A stretch of DNA of 64,000 nt from Campylobacter estrildidarum (lineage in GTDB: Bacteria > Campylobacterota > Campylobacteria > Campylobacterales > Campylobacteraceae): assembly GCF_005406205.1 (NCBI RefSeq), contig NZ_NXLZ01000008.1, positions 1 through 64,000 of the forward strand, in the 5' to 3' direction. The position numbers and the translations under genes are program-made. The notes under the pieces were generated by a model, which was not told where the DNA came from, searched no databases, and was given only the letters and a program-made list of their open reading frames with translations. This document shows positions 16,629-23,125 of the stretch, one piece after another (the stretch's first letter is position 1; each line of letters opens with the position of its first letter).

Positions 16629-16994
16629 TTAATCGTCCTTGCTCTCTTGCTTTGGTGCTTCATTTGTGAATTTTAAAATCTCATCTGCAAGTTGTGCAAA
16701 AACTTTTAAGCCCTCTTGATTTAGATTGTCGATAATTTTTTTATCTACCTTTGGATCAAGCAAAGCGGTGAGTATAATATCTTTTCTAAAATTAGAATTT
16801 TTCTTGATAAGATCAAGGCTTATTTCTTGATTTTTTTCTTGATTTTGATCTTGCAATTCGATTTTATTTTTTTCCATAATCTCTAATTGCTCTACCATAG
16901 AAAGCTGACGGATTTTAAATTTTTCATCTATGCCTTCAATTGAAATTTCTTTTTCTCCTAAAGAGTGTTGTTTTAAAAAGTCATTGAATTTCAT
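16629..16994 (-). CDS. Tail assembly chaperone (gpG-like)
   Basis: A 121-residue protein between the tail tube and the tape measure, the standard location of the tape measure chaperone. It begins MKFNDFLKQHSLGEKEISIEG and is followed by a predicted helical body. Its start overlaps the end of the tail tube gene by 4 bases. The C-terminal codons after 16662 overlap an open -1 frame leading into the gpT-like domain. Confidence 0.7.
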   Translation of the reverse strand: MKFNDFLKQHSLGEKEISIEGIDEKFKIRQLSMVEQLEIMEKNKIELQDQNQEKNQEISLDLIKKNSNFRKDIILTALLDPKVDKKIIDNLNQEGLKVFAQLADEILKFTNEAPKQESKDD

Positions 16995-17965
16995 TTTTTA
17001 ACCTTTTGTTTTGATGTGGTAGTAAAGGTATTGTTTAAAAAGCTTTGCTCTTCTGCTTCACTGGCTACGCCTGAGGTTGCATCTATGGTGTATTTTTTAC
17101 GCGTGTCGCCATTAGCTGGATAGGTAAGACTTAAAGGATTTGGATAAAAATAAATCGTTTTACCTTTTTTATCTTCATAGGTTTGATCTTTTATAGGTTC
17201 ATTCTTAGTCTCATGGATAGCATCGCTTTCTTTTTGCCATTTAGCTTCTGCTTCTTTTGTTGTAACAAACTCTTCTTTTTCATTAAAAGTTTGTGTGCTA
17301 GGATTTGGTACAACTCCGCGAATAGCATCAAAAACATAAACCAATCTTTTATCGTTTATTTCAGGTTTAGTTAGTGTGCTTTCTTTGATATAATAATAAA
17401 CTATTTTGCCTTTTTTATCCTCCAAAACATCTCCTACTTTTAAAGCTTTTGTAGTGTGTTCTACCTCTTCACCTTCTTCAAATCTAAAAGGCGTGATATC
17501 TTTTGCTTCACCGATTTTTTCAGCGGTAATATTTGCACTGAATTTGTTATTTGCTTCGCTTTGAAGTTCAAAACCTGTGAGTTTCATTTTTATTTTAAGC
17601 GTAGTTTTTCTCTCATCATTGACCTCAACTATAATAAATACTTCTTCGTTATCTTCAAAGGCTTTTTCAAGATAATGCACCCCTTCATAACTTTCAACTT
17701 TGCCATCTTTTACAAATTTATAAAGTAAATTTAAATTGATGGTGGCTGAAGTTTTTTTACCTACTGAATTAATCTCTTCATAGTCTCTATCATTTATAGG
17801 GCTTAGCTTTTGACTTTCTCTTGTTCCGCCTTTAAGTCCTGAAATGCTTGTTAGAAATCCTGCTTGAATAGGTTCTTTGTCTGCAGCTTCCATTGCACGA
17901 GATAAAACTAAAATTCTAAGTCCCTGCACGTCTGGGGCGTCTGTAACGATTTTGTCTTTTGACAT
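16991..17965 (-). CDS. Major tail tube protein with two C-terminal repeat domains
   Basis: A 324-residue protein. Residues 1-165 form a tail-tube-like domain (VGKKTSATINLNLLYKFV, KIKMKLTGFELQSEANNKF). The C-terminal half contains two related modules of about 70 residues, around 175-245 (LEDKKGKIVYYYIKE) and 253-320 (YEDKKGKTIYFYPNP), each followed by a TKPEIND/TYPANGD-type turn. Extra domains on tube proteins usually decorate the tail surface. No tail sheath gene is visible. A 37-base late element and an RBS-sequestering hairpin precede it. Confidence 0.82.
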   Translation of the reverse strand: MSKDKIVTDAPDVQGLRILVLSRAMEAADKEPIQAGFLTSISGLKGGTRESQKLSPINDRDYEEINSVGKKTSATINLNLLYKFVKDGKVESYEGVHYLEKAFEDNEEVFIIVEVNDERKTTLKIKMKLTGFELQSEANNKFSANITAEKIGEAKDITPFRFEEGEEVEHTTKALKVGDVLEDKKGKIVYYYIKESTLTKPEINDKRLVYVFDAIRGVVPNPSTQTFNEKEEFVTTKEAEAKWQKESDAIHETKNEPIKDQTYEDKKGKTIYFYPNPLSLTYPANGDTRKKYTIDATSGVASEAEEQSFLNNTFTTTSKQKVKK

Positions 17966-17971
17966 ATTTTT

Positions 17972-17995
17972 CTCCTTATAAATAAATATAAGGAG
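17972..17995 (-). promoter_or_regulatory. Hairpin that sequesters the tail tube Shine-Dalgarno
   Basis: On the minus strand CTCCTTATA (17995-17987) pairs perfectly over 9 bases with TATAAGGAG (17980-17972) across a 6-base loop. The right arm contains the whole AAGGAG ribosome-binding site, 6 bases before the ATG. In this form the site is fully paired, which predicts translational control of the most abundant tail protein. Confidence 0.6.
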
Positions 17996-18032
17996 ATTTT
18001 ATAAAAAGTTTGAGGCGTTAAAGTGCGTGTTA
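17996..18032 (-). promoter_or_regulatory. 37-base late element, copy C (tail tube)
   Basis: Same 37 bases as copies B and D, except that the T run ends TATAAAAT instead of TTTAAAAT. This makes an even better Campylobacter -10. It lies 30 bases before the tail tube start and directly borders the RBS hairpin. Confidence 0.75.
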
Positions 18033-18057
18033 GCGTGTTTTACTATTAATAATTAAG

Positions 18058-18156
18058 CTACTCATTTTTTATCCTTTTCTCAAGTTTATTAATGCGTATC
18101 TCACACACTCCTACCCAAGCAGCCAAAATGATAATAAGCAAAAAATCGAAATTCAT
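18058..18156 (-). CDS. Small single-span membrane peptide, 32 residues
   Basis: ATG at 18156, stop TAG at 18058-18060. The peptide starts MNFDFLLIIILAAWVGVCEI, and its end is basic (about 12 residues). A good AAAAGGA Shine-Dalgarno lies 5 bases upstream. It follows the 26-residue peptide gene in the same direction and precedes the tail tube. One membrane span with an N-terminal hydrophobic and C-terminal charged part resembles small phage membrane peptides; the function is unknown. Confidence 0.5.
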   Translation of the reverse strand: MNFDFLLIIILAAWVGVCEIRINKLEKRIKNE

Positions 18157-18173
18157 TTTTAATCCTTTTATGG

Positions 18174-18179
18174 TATAAT
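18174..18179 (+). promoter_or_regulatory. -10 box (TATAAT) for the antisense RNA
   Basis: A plus-strand TATAAT in the context TATGGTATAATAG, placed to start an RNA at about 18186, immediately before the CCCCC hairpin. It points against the direction of the neighbouring late genes and towards the 26-residue peptide gene. Confidence 0.45.
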
Positions 18180-18185
18180 AGTTTC

Positions 18186-18296
18186 AAAGATGAAAACCCC
18201 CTCGCACTGGGGGTTACTTTAGCTTGTTAAAAGCTTTAGTAAAGCTACAATATAAAATATTGTTTGTAAGATTAGTGCGAGTAATCTTAGCTTTTT
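18186..18296 (+). ncRNA. Predicted ~110-nt antisense RNA over the 26-residue peptide gene
   Basis: The predicted RNA starts downstream of the TATAAT at 18174-18179. It begins with the stem AACCCCC/GGGGGTT (18195-18201 with 18209-18215) and ends with the 8-bp stem TAAGATTA/TAATCTTA (18267-18274 with 18282-18289) followed by GCTTTTT (18290-18296), a rho-independent terminator shape. It is fully complementary to the peptide reading frame on the opposite strand. The two hairpin loops are complementary to each other over 8 bases (18201-18208 with 18274-18281). Existence of the RNA is inference from promoter and terminator features. Confidence 0.45.
18195..18215. terminator. GC-rich hairpin after the 26-residue peptide gene
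   Basis: AACCCCC and GGGGGTT flank the 7-base loop TCGCACT. On the minus strand it follows the peptide stop codon by 3 bases and is followed by TTTTCATC, so it can end or attenuate the leftward transcript. On the plus strand it would be the 5' hairpin of the antisense RNA. Confidence 0.55.
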
Positions 18297-18299
18297 CAT
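18219..18299 (-). CDS. 26-residue hydrophobic peptide, candidate type I toxin
   Basis: The frame starts MKKLRLLALILQ and continues as a single hydrophobic helix ending LLKLLTS; stop TAA at 18219-18221. The Shine-Dalgarno AAAGGAG with 6-base spacing is excellent, so translation is likely. A short basic N-terminus plus one membrane helix is the common shape of type I toxins (AapA, Fst, TxpA classes), though no homology is claimed. An internal hairpin (18268-18288) and the downstream hairpin have complementary loops, and an antisense RNA is predicted opposite. It could alternatively be a phage membrane peptide of the early lysis region. Confidence 0.5.
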   Translation of the reverse strand: MKKLRLLALILQTIFYIVALLKLLTS

Positions 18300-18336
18300 C
18301 TTTTACTCCTTTCTTTTTGATTTGTTTTTAGTTATC

Positions 18337-18409
18337 TACTAAAAACTTAATATAATTATATAGTATTTTACTAAAAAAGTCAAGTATATTTTATGTTATT
18401 TACTAAAAA
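18337..18409. promoter_or_regulatory. Three phased operator boxes TACTAAAAA
   Basis: TACTAAAAA occurs at 18337-18345, 18369-18377 and 18401-18409, that is, with exactly 32 bp between starts each time. This is close to three helical turns and places all boxes on one face of the DNA. Divergent TATAAT-like -10 boxes lie between them (plus strand 18351-18356, minus strand 18360-18355). The likely binder is the Cro-like product of the gene at 18450, controlling itself and the leftward peptide/tail transcript. Confidence 0.65.
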
Positions 18410-18449
18410 TATGTTATTATTTTTATATAAATAACATAAAAGGTATTAA

Positions 18450-18662
18450 ATGACAAGATTAGAATTTGATAAAAAAATCAAACAATTAGGTTTAACAAGA
18501 AAAACATTTGCAGATATAGCAAAAGTAAGCTATAGTGGAATTTCTACAAATTGGAAGGATGATAAAGAAATTCCCGCTTGGGTTGAACCTTTTTTATATT
18601 ACTACGAAAAAAGCTTAGTTTTAGATGAAATTTCAAAATCTATAAAACCTTTTATAAAATAA
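18450..18662 (+). CDS. Cro-like helix-turn-helix regulator
   Basis: A 70-residue protein with an HTH pattern at residues 12-34 (GLTRKTFADIAKVSYSGIST), then NWKDDKEIPAWVEPFLYYYE, typical of small Cro/XRE-like phage regulators in epsilonproteobacteria. The gene is alone on the plus strand between the tail terminator and the tail tube genes, preceded by AAAAGG and by three phased TACTAAAAA boxes. It probably represses the divergent promoters. A regulator inside the structural operon is unusual. Confidence 0.75.
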   Translation: MTRLEFDKKIKQLGLTRKTFADIAKVSYSGISTNWKDDKEIPAWVEPFLYYYEKSLVLDEISKSIKPFIK

Positions 18663-18676
18663 TTTTGTTATAATCT

Positions 18677-19027
18677 CTATAAATAATAAGTAAGAAAAAC
18701 ATCACTACTATAAAATCCGCTTTCCTCGTCTTTATCTTCTGTGTTAAATAATATTTCAATCGGTTTTTTTTGAAATTTTAAAACAAAGATTTCTATTTTG
18801 TGTTTTAATTCTCTTAATTCTTTGTATTTTGGAGTATAAAGGGTTAAATTAATTTCTAATTCTTTGTTTAAAATCCTATCATCTATGCTTAAATTTAATT
18901 CTTCATTGCTTATTTCATAGATTAAAAATGCCTTTTCTAATTTATCTTTAGCTCTGGAAATAGGATATATTTCAATATCTAAAAAGTCTTTTAATTCTTT
19001 TAAAAAATGACTTAAAAAATCTTGCAT
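18677..19027 (-). CDS. Probable tail terminator protein
   Basis: A 116-residue protein one gene downstream of the HK97 gp10-like protein, the usual place of the tail completion/terminator protein. It has an N-terminal helix (FLSHFLKELKDFL), central strands and a C-terminal FYSSDVFLTYYL, consistent with the gpU/DUF3168-like fold, though I cannot prove the family. It ends 14 bases from the end of the convergent regulator gene. Confidence 0.6.
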   Translation of the reverse strand: MQDFLSHFLKELKDFLDIEIYPISRAKDKLEKAFLIYEISNEELNLSIDDRILNKELEINLTLYTPKYKELRELKHKIEIFVLKFQKKPIEILFNTEDKDEESGFYSSDVFLTYYL

Positions 19028-19028
19028 C

Positions 19029-19571
19029 TTAAAAACCTAATTTATTTAATTCAACATCTAATTTAATCTCTACAAGCTTATCTGCTTTTGGATCTACTTT
19101 ATCTCTTGCATTTTGCATAGTGTAAGTTCCTTCTACAAAGGTTGTTTTACCACTTGTATTGGTTTTACCTTTTTGGCTCTTTTTTATCCCACCTTTATGG
19201 TAAAATCCATATTCTATAAACCTAGCATAATAAGCACTTGCGAAATAATCTATTCTTTGTTTTTTATCATTTTTCTTTTTTTGTATCCATTTTTTCTTTT
19301 TTGCTAATTTTTCATAACGTTTTTGAGATACTTTTTTCATTCTAAAAACAACCGAAGCGGCACGATAGACACCTTTTTGTAAAGTATAGCTTGGAACTGC
19401 TTTTACACTTTGTTTTAAAAGTCCTGTATCTTTTGGGATATTGCGTTTATATTCTTTGGTGATTTCTTTTGCAACTTCTAAAGCGGATTTTTTAGCAGCA
19501 TTGGGTAAAGCTTTTTTATTTATATTTGCTAAACCTTGCATTAATTCATTTAAACCTTCTACCTTAAGCAT
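19029..19571 (-). CDS. HK97 gp10-like head-tail protein
   Basis: A 180-residue protein of the HK97 gp10 family: GLNELMQGLANINKKALPNA near the N-terminus, RNIPKDTGLLKQSVKAVP around residues 60-75 and the ARFIEYGFYH segment near residue 120 are the usual marks. It is strongly basic in the middle. These proteins act at the head-tail interface. It overlaps the portal gene by 8 bases. Its 5' end is also present in the broken copy at 24.7 kb. Confidence 0.85.
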   Translation of the reverse strand: MLKVEGLNELMQGLANINKKALPNAAKKSALEVAKEITKEYKRNIPKDTGLLKQSVKAVPSYTLQKGVYRAASVVFRMKKVSQKRYEKLAKKKKWIQKKKNDKKQRIDYFASAYYARFIEYGFYHKGGIKKSQKGKTNTSGKTTFVEGTYTMQNARDKVDPKADKLVEIKLDVELNKLGF

Positions 19572-20745
19572 TATCTTTTTCCTTTTGAGTGTCTTTTTGA
19601 TCTATTTTGATAAGATTTAGCGGTATAAGATGATCATTTCCATTGTCGATTGGGTTCATTTCCTCTAAGGCTCTTACTTCATTTATACTCATCACACCAT
19701 TACTTAAAGCTTTGGTGTAACTTTCCCATCTTGAAGAACTATCAGCTCTTAAAATGGCATTGATATTGAATTTAAAATAAAATCTACCCCATTCTTCTTT
19801 GCTTAATAAAAAACGATTTAAGGCTTGTTCTATTTTAGTGGTTAAAGGAGTGATGGTTTGCACCATATAATTGGTTTCTTGTTGCTCGATATTTGAAAAA
19901 GTTGCTCTTGAAAGATCTCCTAATTTGTGAGGTGGGATATTAAAAAGCCTTGCAATTTCTATCACTTGAAATTGTTTGCTTTCTATGAATTGACTATCTT
20001 TATTTGCACTTGTAGTTTGTGCGTAAGTAGCTCCGCTTTCTAAAATAGATATATTGTAAGCCTTTTTTTGATTGTAATTTTCTTTAAATGAGGTTTTTAG
20101 TCTTTGATAAGCTTCATCACTTAATTCTGTTGGGATGGAAATCACCCCACTTGTAAAACTTCCATTTTTAAAAAAACTTAAGCCGTGTTGCTCTATGGCT
20201 GATGCGAGTTCGGCGGTATTTTTGCTTTTTCTGAGTGGTGCTATACCTAAAACACCATCTTTTGTATGATAAGGAACATTAACAACCTCATCGTAATTTA
20301 ACACTATACTTTTATTATTAGAATAAGCTTGATAATAATACTTTCCATTTTGTTTAAAAAGGTTTATGTCTTTGTGTTCTAAAAGCTCTATAGAGTGAAT
20401 TTGTCCGTTTCTTTTTCTAAGTGGATATAAAAAGCCATTTCCATAAATCAGCATTTGCACCATAAAGGCTTCAAAAAGTGTAAAAGGTGTCATTTTTTCA
20501 TTTGGTGCTATTTTTATAAGATGAAACAAGGGGTGATTTGTAGCAAGTTTTGATCCATCGCTTGTTTTTTGATATAAATTTAAAGGAAGACTTGCTATGG
20601 TTTCGCTTATATTTGAAATCGCAGCAATGACTGCTGAAAGCTCCTCGGCTTTTATTTTGTCATTCAATAAAAAATCAATTCCATTTACAAGCTCATCGCT
20701 TCTTTTTTGTTTTTTTAAAAATAATGATCTTAATTTATCAAACAT
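19564..20745 (-). CDS. Portal protein, HK97 family
   Basis: A 393-residue portal protein. Family segments include ISETIASLPLNLYQKT, ATNHPLFHLIKIAPNEKMT, VQMLIYGNGFLYPLR and a C-terminal IARLFNIPPHKLGDLSRAT. It forms the dodecameric DNA channel at the capsid vertex and docks the terminase. A 37-base late element and an 8-bp hairpin precede the start. A degraded second copy of its 3' region lies at 24734-25300. Confidence 0.92.
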   Translation of the reverse strand: MFDKLRSLFLKKQKRSDELVNGIDFLLNDKIKAEELSAVIAAISNISETIASLPLNLYQKTSDGSKLATNHPLFHLIKIAPNEKMTPFTLFEAFMVQMLIYGNGFLYPLRKRNGQIHSIELLEHKDINLFKQNGKYYYQAYSNNKSIVLNYDEVVNVPYHTKDGVLGIAPLRKSKNTAELASAIEQHGLSFFKNGSFTSGVISIPTELSDEAYQRLKTSFKENYNQKKAYNISILESGATYAQTTSANKDSQFIESKQFQVIEIARLFNIPPHKLGDLSRATFSNIEQQETNYMVQTITPLTTKIEQALNRFLLSKEEWGRFYFKFNINAILRADSSSRWESYTKALSNGVMSINEVRALEEMNPIDNGNDHLIPLNLIKIDQKDTQKEKDNA

Positions 20746-20769
20746 GTAAAAAACCTTTTACTTTTTTAC
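20746..20769 (-). promoter_or_regulatory. Start-proximal hairpin before the portal gene
   Basis: On the minus strand GTAAAAAA (20769-20762) pairs perfectly with TTTTTTAC (20753-20746), directly touching the ATG. The 8-base loop GTAAAAGG holds the Shine-Dalgarno AAAAGG, so this form displays the ribosome-binding site in a loop. Confidence 0.5.
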
Positions 20770-20771
20770 AT

Positions 20772-20808
20772 ATTTTAAAAAAAGTTTGAGGCGTTAAAGT
20801 GCGTGTTA
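20772..20808 (-). promoter_or_regulatory. 37-base late element, copy B (portal)
   Basis: Identical to copy D. It lies 26 bases before the portal ATG. Its first three bases on the minus strand (TAA, 20808-20806) are the stop codon of the large terminase, so gene end and element are fused, which points to fixed evolutionary use of this site. Confidence 0.75.
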
Positions 20809-22437
20809 CAAAAACCTTATACCTCTTGTTTCATAAACGCTTGATTTTGGTTTTTCTATGCTGTTTTTAGTGGCGATTGCAGTTACTAGAGCTGAAATTG
20901 CGTCTATTCTTTCACTCGATCTTTTCTTATCAGGTTTTATGTTTTCTCTTGCGTCTTTATCTACAACTAAATTTGAGTTACACCATCTTAAAATGGGGTT
21001 TGCATTATGATTTAAAGTTTGTTTTAAAACTCTGATTTGATACTCTTTTAAAGGTTCACTAATGGTAGCAAAACCTTGTCTTATTTGAACACATTCTAGA
21101 TTTTCTTCGGCTAGTTTTTTGGCTACCTCGTGAGAATTCCATGGATCATAACCTATCATTTTGATTTTAAGTGTTTTATTTAAAGCTATAATATCCTCAA
21201 TCAAATAATCATAATCGACACTATTGCCTGGTGTTAGGGTTAAAAATCCTTGTCTTGCCCATTCTAAATAATGGACTTTATCTCTTCTACTTCGTTCTCT
21301 TGCACTAAGTTCTGGAGCGTAAAATTTAAAATCTATGTGTAAAATTTTATTCACCTCACAAATCATAGCAAGAGCGGTTAAGTCAGTGGTTGCTGAAAGA
21401 TCTATTCCTAAATAAACATCTTTGCTTAAATCAAGATCTCCTAAATTGCATTTTATAAAATCATCATCTTTGACAAAAGCTCCTGCATTTGAAGTCCAGA
21501 TATTTAAATGTTTTGTTTTAAAACTTACCTCATCTTCTGCGTTATTTTTGGCTTTTTCAAAATATTCTCTTAATTTTTCAATTTTTACTCCATAGCCCAA
21601 AGCGGGATTTACCTTTATCCAGGTTTTCTCATCTTGCCAATTATCATTTTTATCAGGTTCATAAATTTTGGCATAAGTTGAAGGATCGTTTATAATCCCA
21701 CTTTGGACTTTTTTACAATAATCGTATTGTTTTTTCATTTCTCCGTTTTGATTATAACCCGCAGTTGAAATGACTATGCAAAGCGAATTAGATCTACTTG
21801 CTGTGCCTTCTTCTAAAACTTTATATAAACTTCCATCCTTTGCAGCATGAAGCTCATCATAAATAAAAACATAGGGTCTTAAGCCGTCCTTTGTCTCACT
21901 TGATGCAGTTAATACCTTGATAAAATCTTCAAATTTGGCATTTTTTTTGCGTATTTCTCTATAGGTTTTGTATTGATAGCAAATTTCATTAAGTTCTTTT
22001 TCTTGACTGACCATAGAAGAGGCAGCGTTAAAAACTAATTTTGCTTGTTCGGTTTCATTTGCTGCACAATATATTTTTTTACCTTTTTCTTTATCTATAA
22101 AAAGAAAGTAAAGTAAAATAGCACCTATAAGTTCTGTTTTACCATTTTTACGTGGTATAAAAAGCAAAGCATAAGAATAACGCCTTGCTTTTTTCTCTTT
22201 AGAATAAGTAGCGATAATATCTATGATAAATTCGATTTGAAAATCTAAAAGTTGAAAAGGTTTACCTGCAAGATCTCCATCGGTATGTTTTAAAAGTGAG
22301 ATAAATAAAACGGCGTTTAGTGCGGTTTTTTCATCGATATAAAAGGGTGAGTTTTGAAATTCATTATTTTTTATTTTTATGTATTTTTTTGCGTATTCTA
22401 ATATGTTTTCTCTTGATCTTAATTTGATTTCATTCAT
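20806..22437 (-). CDS. terL: Terminase large subunit
   Basis: A 543-residue packaging motor of the Terminase_1/YmfN-like group. The ATPase has Walker A LLFIPRKNGKTELIG near residue 125 and Walker B YVFIYDELHAAKDG near residue 200. The C-terminal nuclease has DLSATTDLTALA near residue 348, MIGYDPW and a final DAISALVTAIA acidic site. It cuts and pumps phage DNA through the portal. It overlaps the small subunit gene by 8 bases. Confidence 0.94.
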   Translation of the reverse strand: MNEIKLRSRENILEYAKKYIKIKNNEFQNSPFYIDEKTALNAVLFISLLKHTDGDLAGKPFQLLDFQIEFIIDIIATYSKEKKARRYSYALLFIPRKNGKTELIGAILLYFLFIDKEKGKKIYCAANETEQAKLVFNAASSMVSQEKELNEICYQYKTYREIRKKNAKFEDFIKVLTASSETKDGLRPYVFIYDELHAAKDGSLYKVLEEGTASRSNSLCIVISTAGYNQNGEMKKQYDYCKKVQSGIINDPSTYAKIYEPDKNDNWQDEKTWIKVNPALGYGVKIEKLREYFEKAKNNAEDEVSFKTKHLNIWTSNAGAFVKDDDFIKCNLGDLDLSKDVYLGIDLSATTDLTALAMICEVNKILHIDFKFYAPELSARERSRRDKVHYLEWARQGFLTLTPGNSVDYDYLIEDIIALNKTLKIKMIGYDPWNSHEVAKKLAEENLECVQIRQGFATISEPLKEYQIRVLKQTLNHNANPILRWCNSNLVVDKDARENIKPDKKRSSERIDAISALVTAIATKNSIEKPKSSVYETRGIRFL

Positions 22438-23068
22438 TTTCCGTCTCGTTTAAAAGAATATCAAAGGTTGAATTTTGTTTGTTTTCTTTTGGATTTACTC
22501 TTACTCTATTTGGTGCTCCAATTCCCAAATTTTTTGCTAATCCTATAATGTTTTTTGTTAAAGAATTAAAAGCGGTAAATTCGGGTGAAATTATAGGTGT
22601 TCCTTTATCGCTTGTAACATAAAAACCTTTATTTTCTATCTCTTTACTAGAGCATTCAAACAAAATAAGATTTTTAGCATAAACCTTGATGATGTCATTT
22701 TCCAAAGGATCATAAATTCCCAAATTTTCTAATTCATTAATAGTTTTTTGCGTTAATTCCTGCTCAATGTCACTTAAATTTAGTTCTTTTTGAGGTGTGG
22801 TTTGTTCCTGTGCTTTTTTAGTTTGCTTTGATTTTTCTTTGATAGTATTATCATCAATATATAAAATCACCTTGTTTTGTTTAGAATTATGATGATTTTC
22901 TTCTTGTCTTTTTTTAGCTAGTCTTAAAATCTCATCTTTTGGGTAAGGTTTAGCTTTTCCTTTAAAAACCTTAACACCATTTTTCTTTAAATAACGACTT
23001 AAATATTCTTTGGATTTAATATTGAGTATTTGTAAAACCTCATCAATATTTAAAAATTCTTTTAGCAT
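22430..23068 (-). CDS. terS: Terminase small subunit, P27-like
   Basis: A 212-residue protein. The N-terminal 50 residues look like a winged or HTH DNA-binding module (DEVLQILNIKSKEYLSRYLK). A Lys/Gln-rich linker follows, and the C-terminal ~110 residues resemble the P27/Terminase_4 small-subunit domain (YAKNLILFECSSKEIENKG, NIIGLAKNLGIGAPNRVRV). It selects phage DNA at the packaging site. It lies directly upstream of terL and downstream of the HNH gene. Confidence 0.8.
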   Translation of the reverse strand: MLKEFLNIDEVLQILNIKSKEYLSRYLKKNGVKVFKGKAKPYPKDEILRLAKKRQEENHHNSKQNKVILYIDDNTIKEKSKQTKKAQEQTTPQKELNLSDIEQELTQKTINELENLGIYDPLENDIIKVYAKNLILFECSSKEIENKGFYVTSDKGTPIISPEFTAFNSLTKNIIGLAKNLGIGAPNRVRVNPKENKQNSTFDILLNETENE

Positions 23069-23088
23069 TTTAAACCTTTTTTATTTGA

Positions 23089-23125
23089 ATTTTAAAAAAA
23101 GTTTGAGGCGTTAAAATGTGTGTTA
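23089..23125 (-). promoter_or_regulatory. 37-base late element, copy A (terS)
   Basis: Matches copies B and D at 35 of 37 positions; the two differences are in the CACGCAC part (CACACAT). It lies 20 bases before the terS start. A weak AT-only stem (23068-23074 with 23091-23097) can form between the element end and the start codon. Confidence 0.7.

Noticed and set aside
16671-16677. Perfect slippery heptamer TTTAAAA in the gpG-like gene
   Set aside because: A -1 shift here runs into TGA at 16662-16660 after three codons, so it cannot produce the gpG-T fusion.
18033-18068. 11-codon frame ending on the TAA that opens late element copy C
   Set aside because: Too short to support; the stop may be coincidental, although terL also ends on the same bases of copy B.
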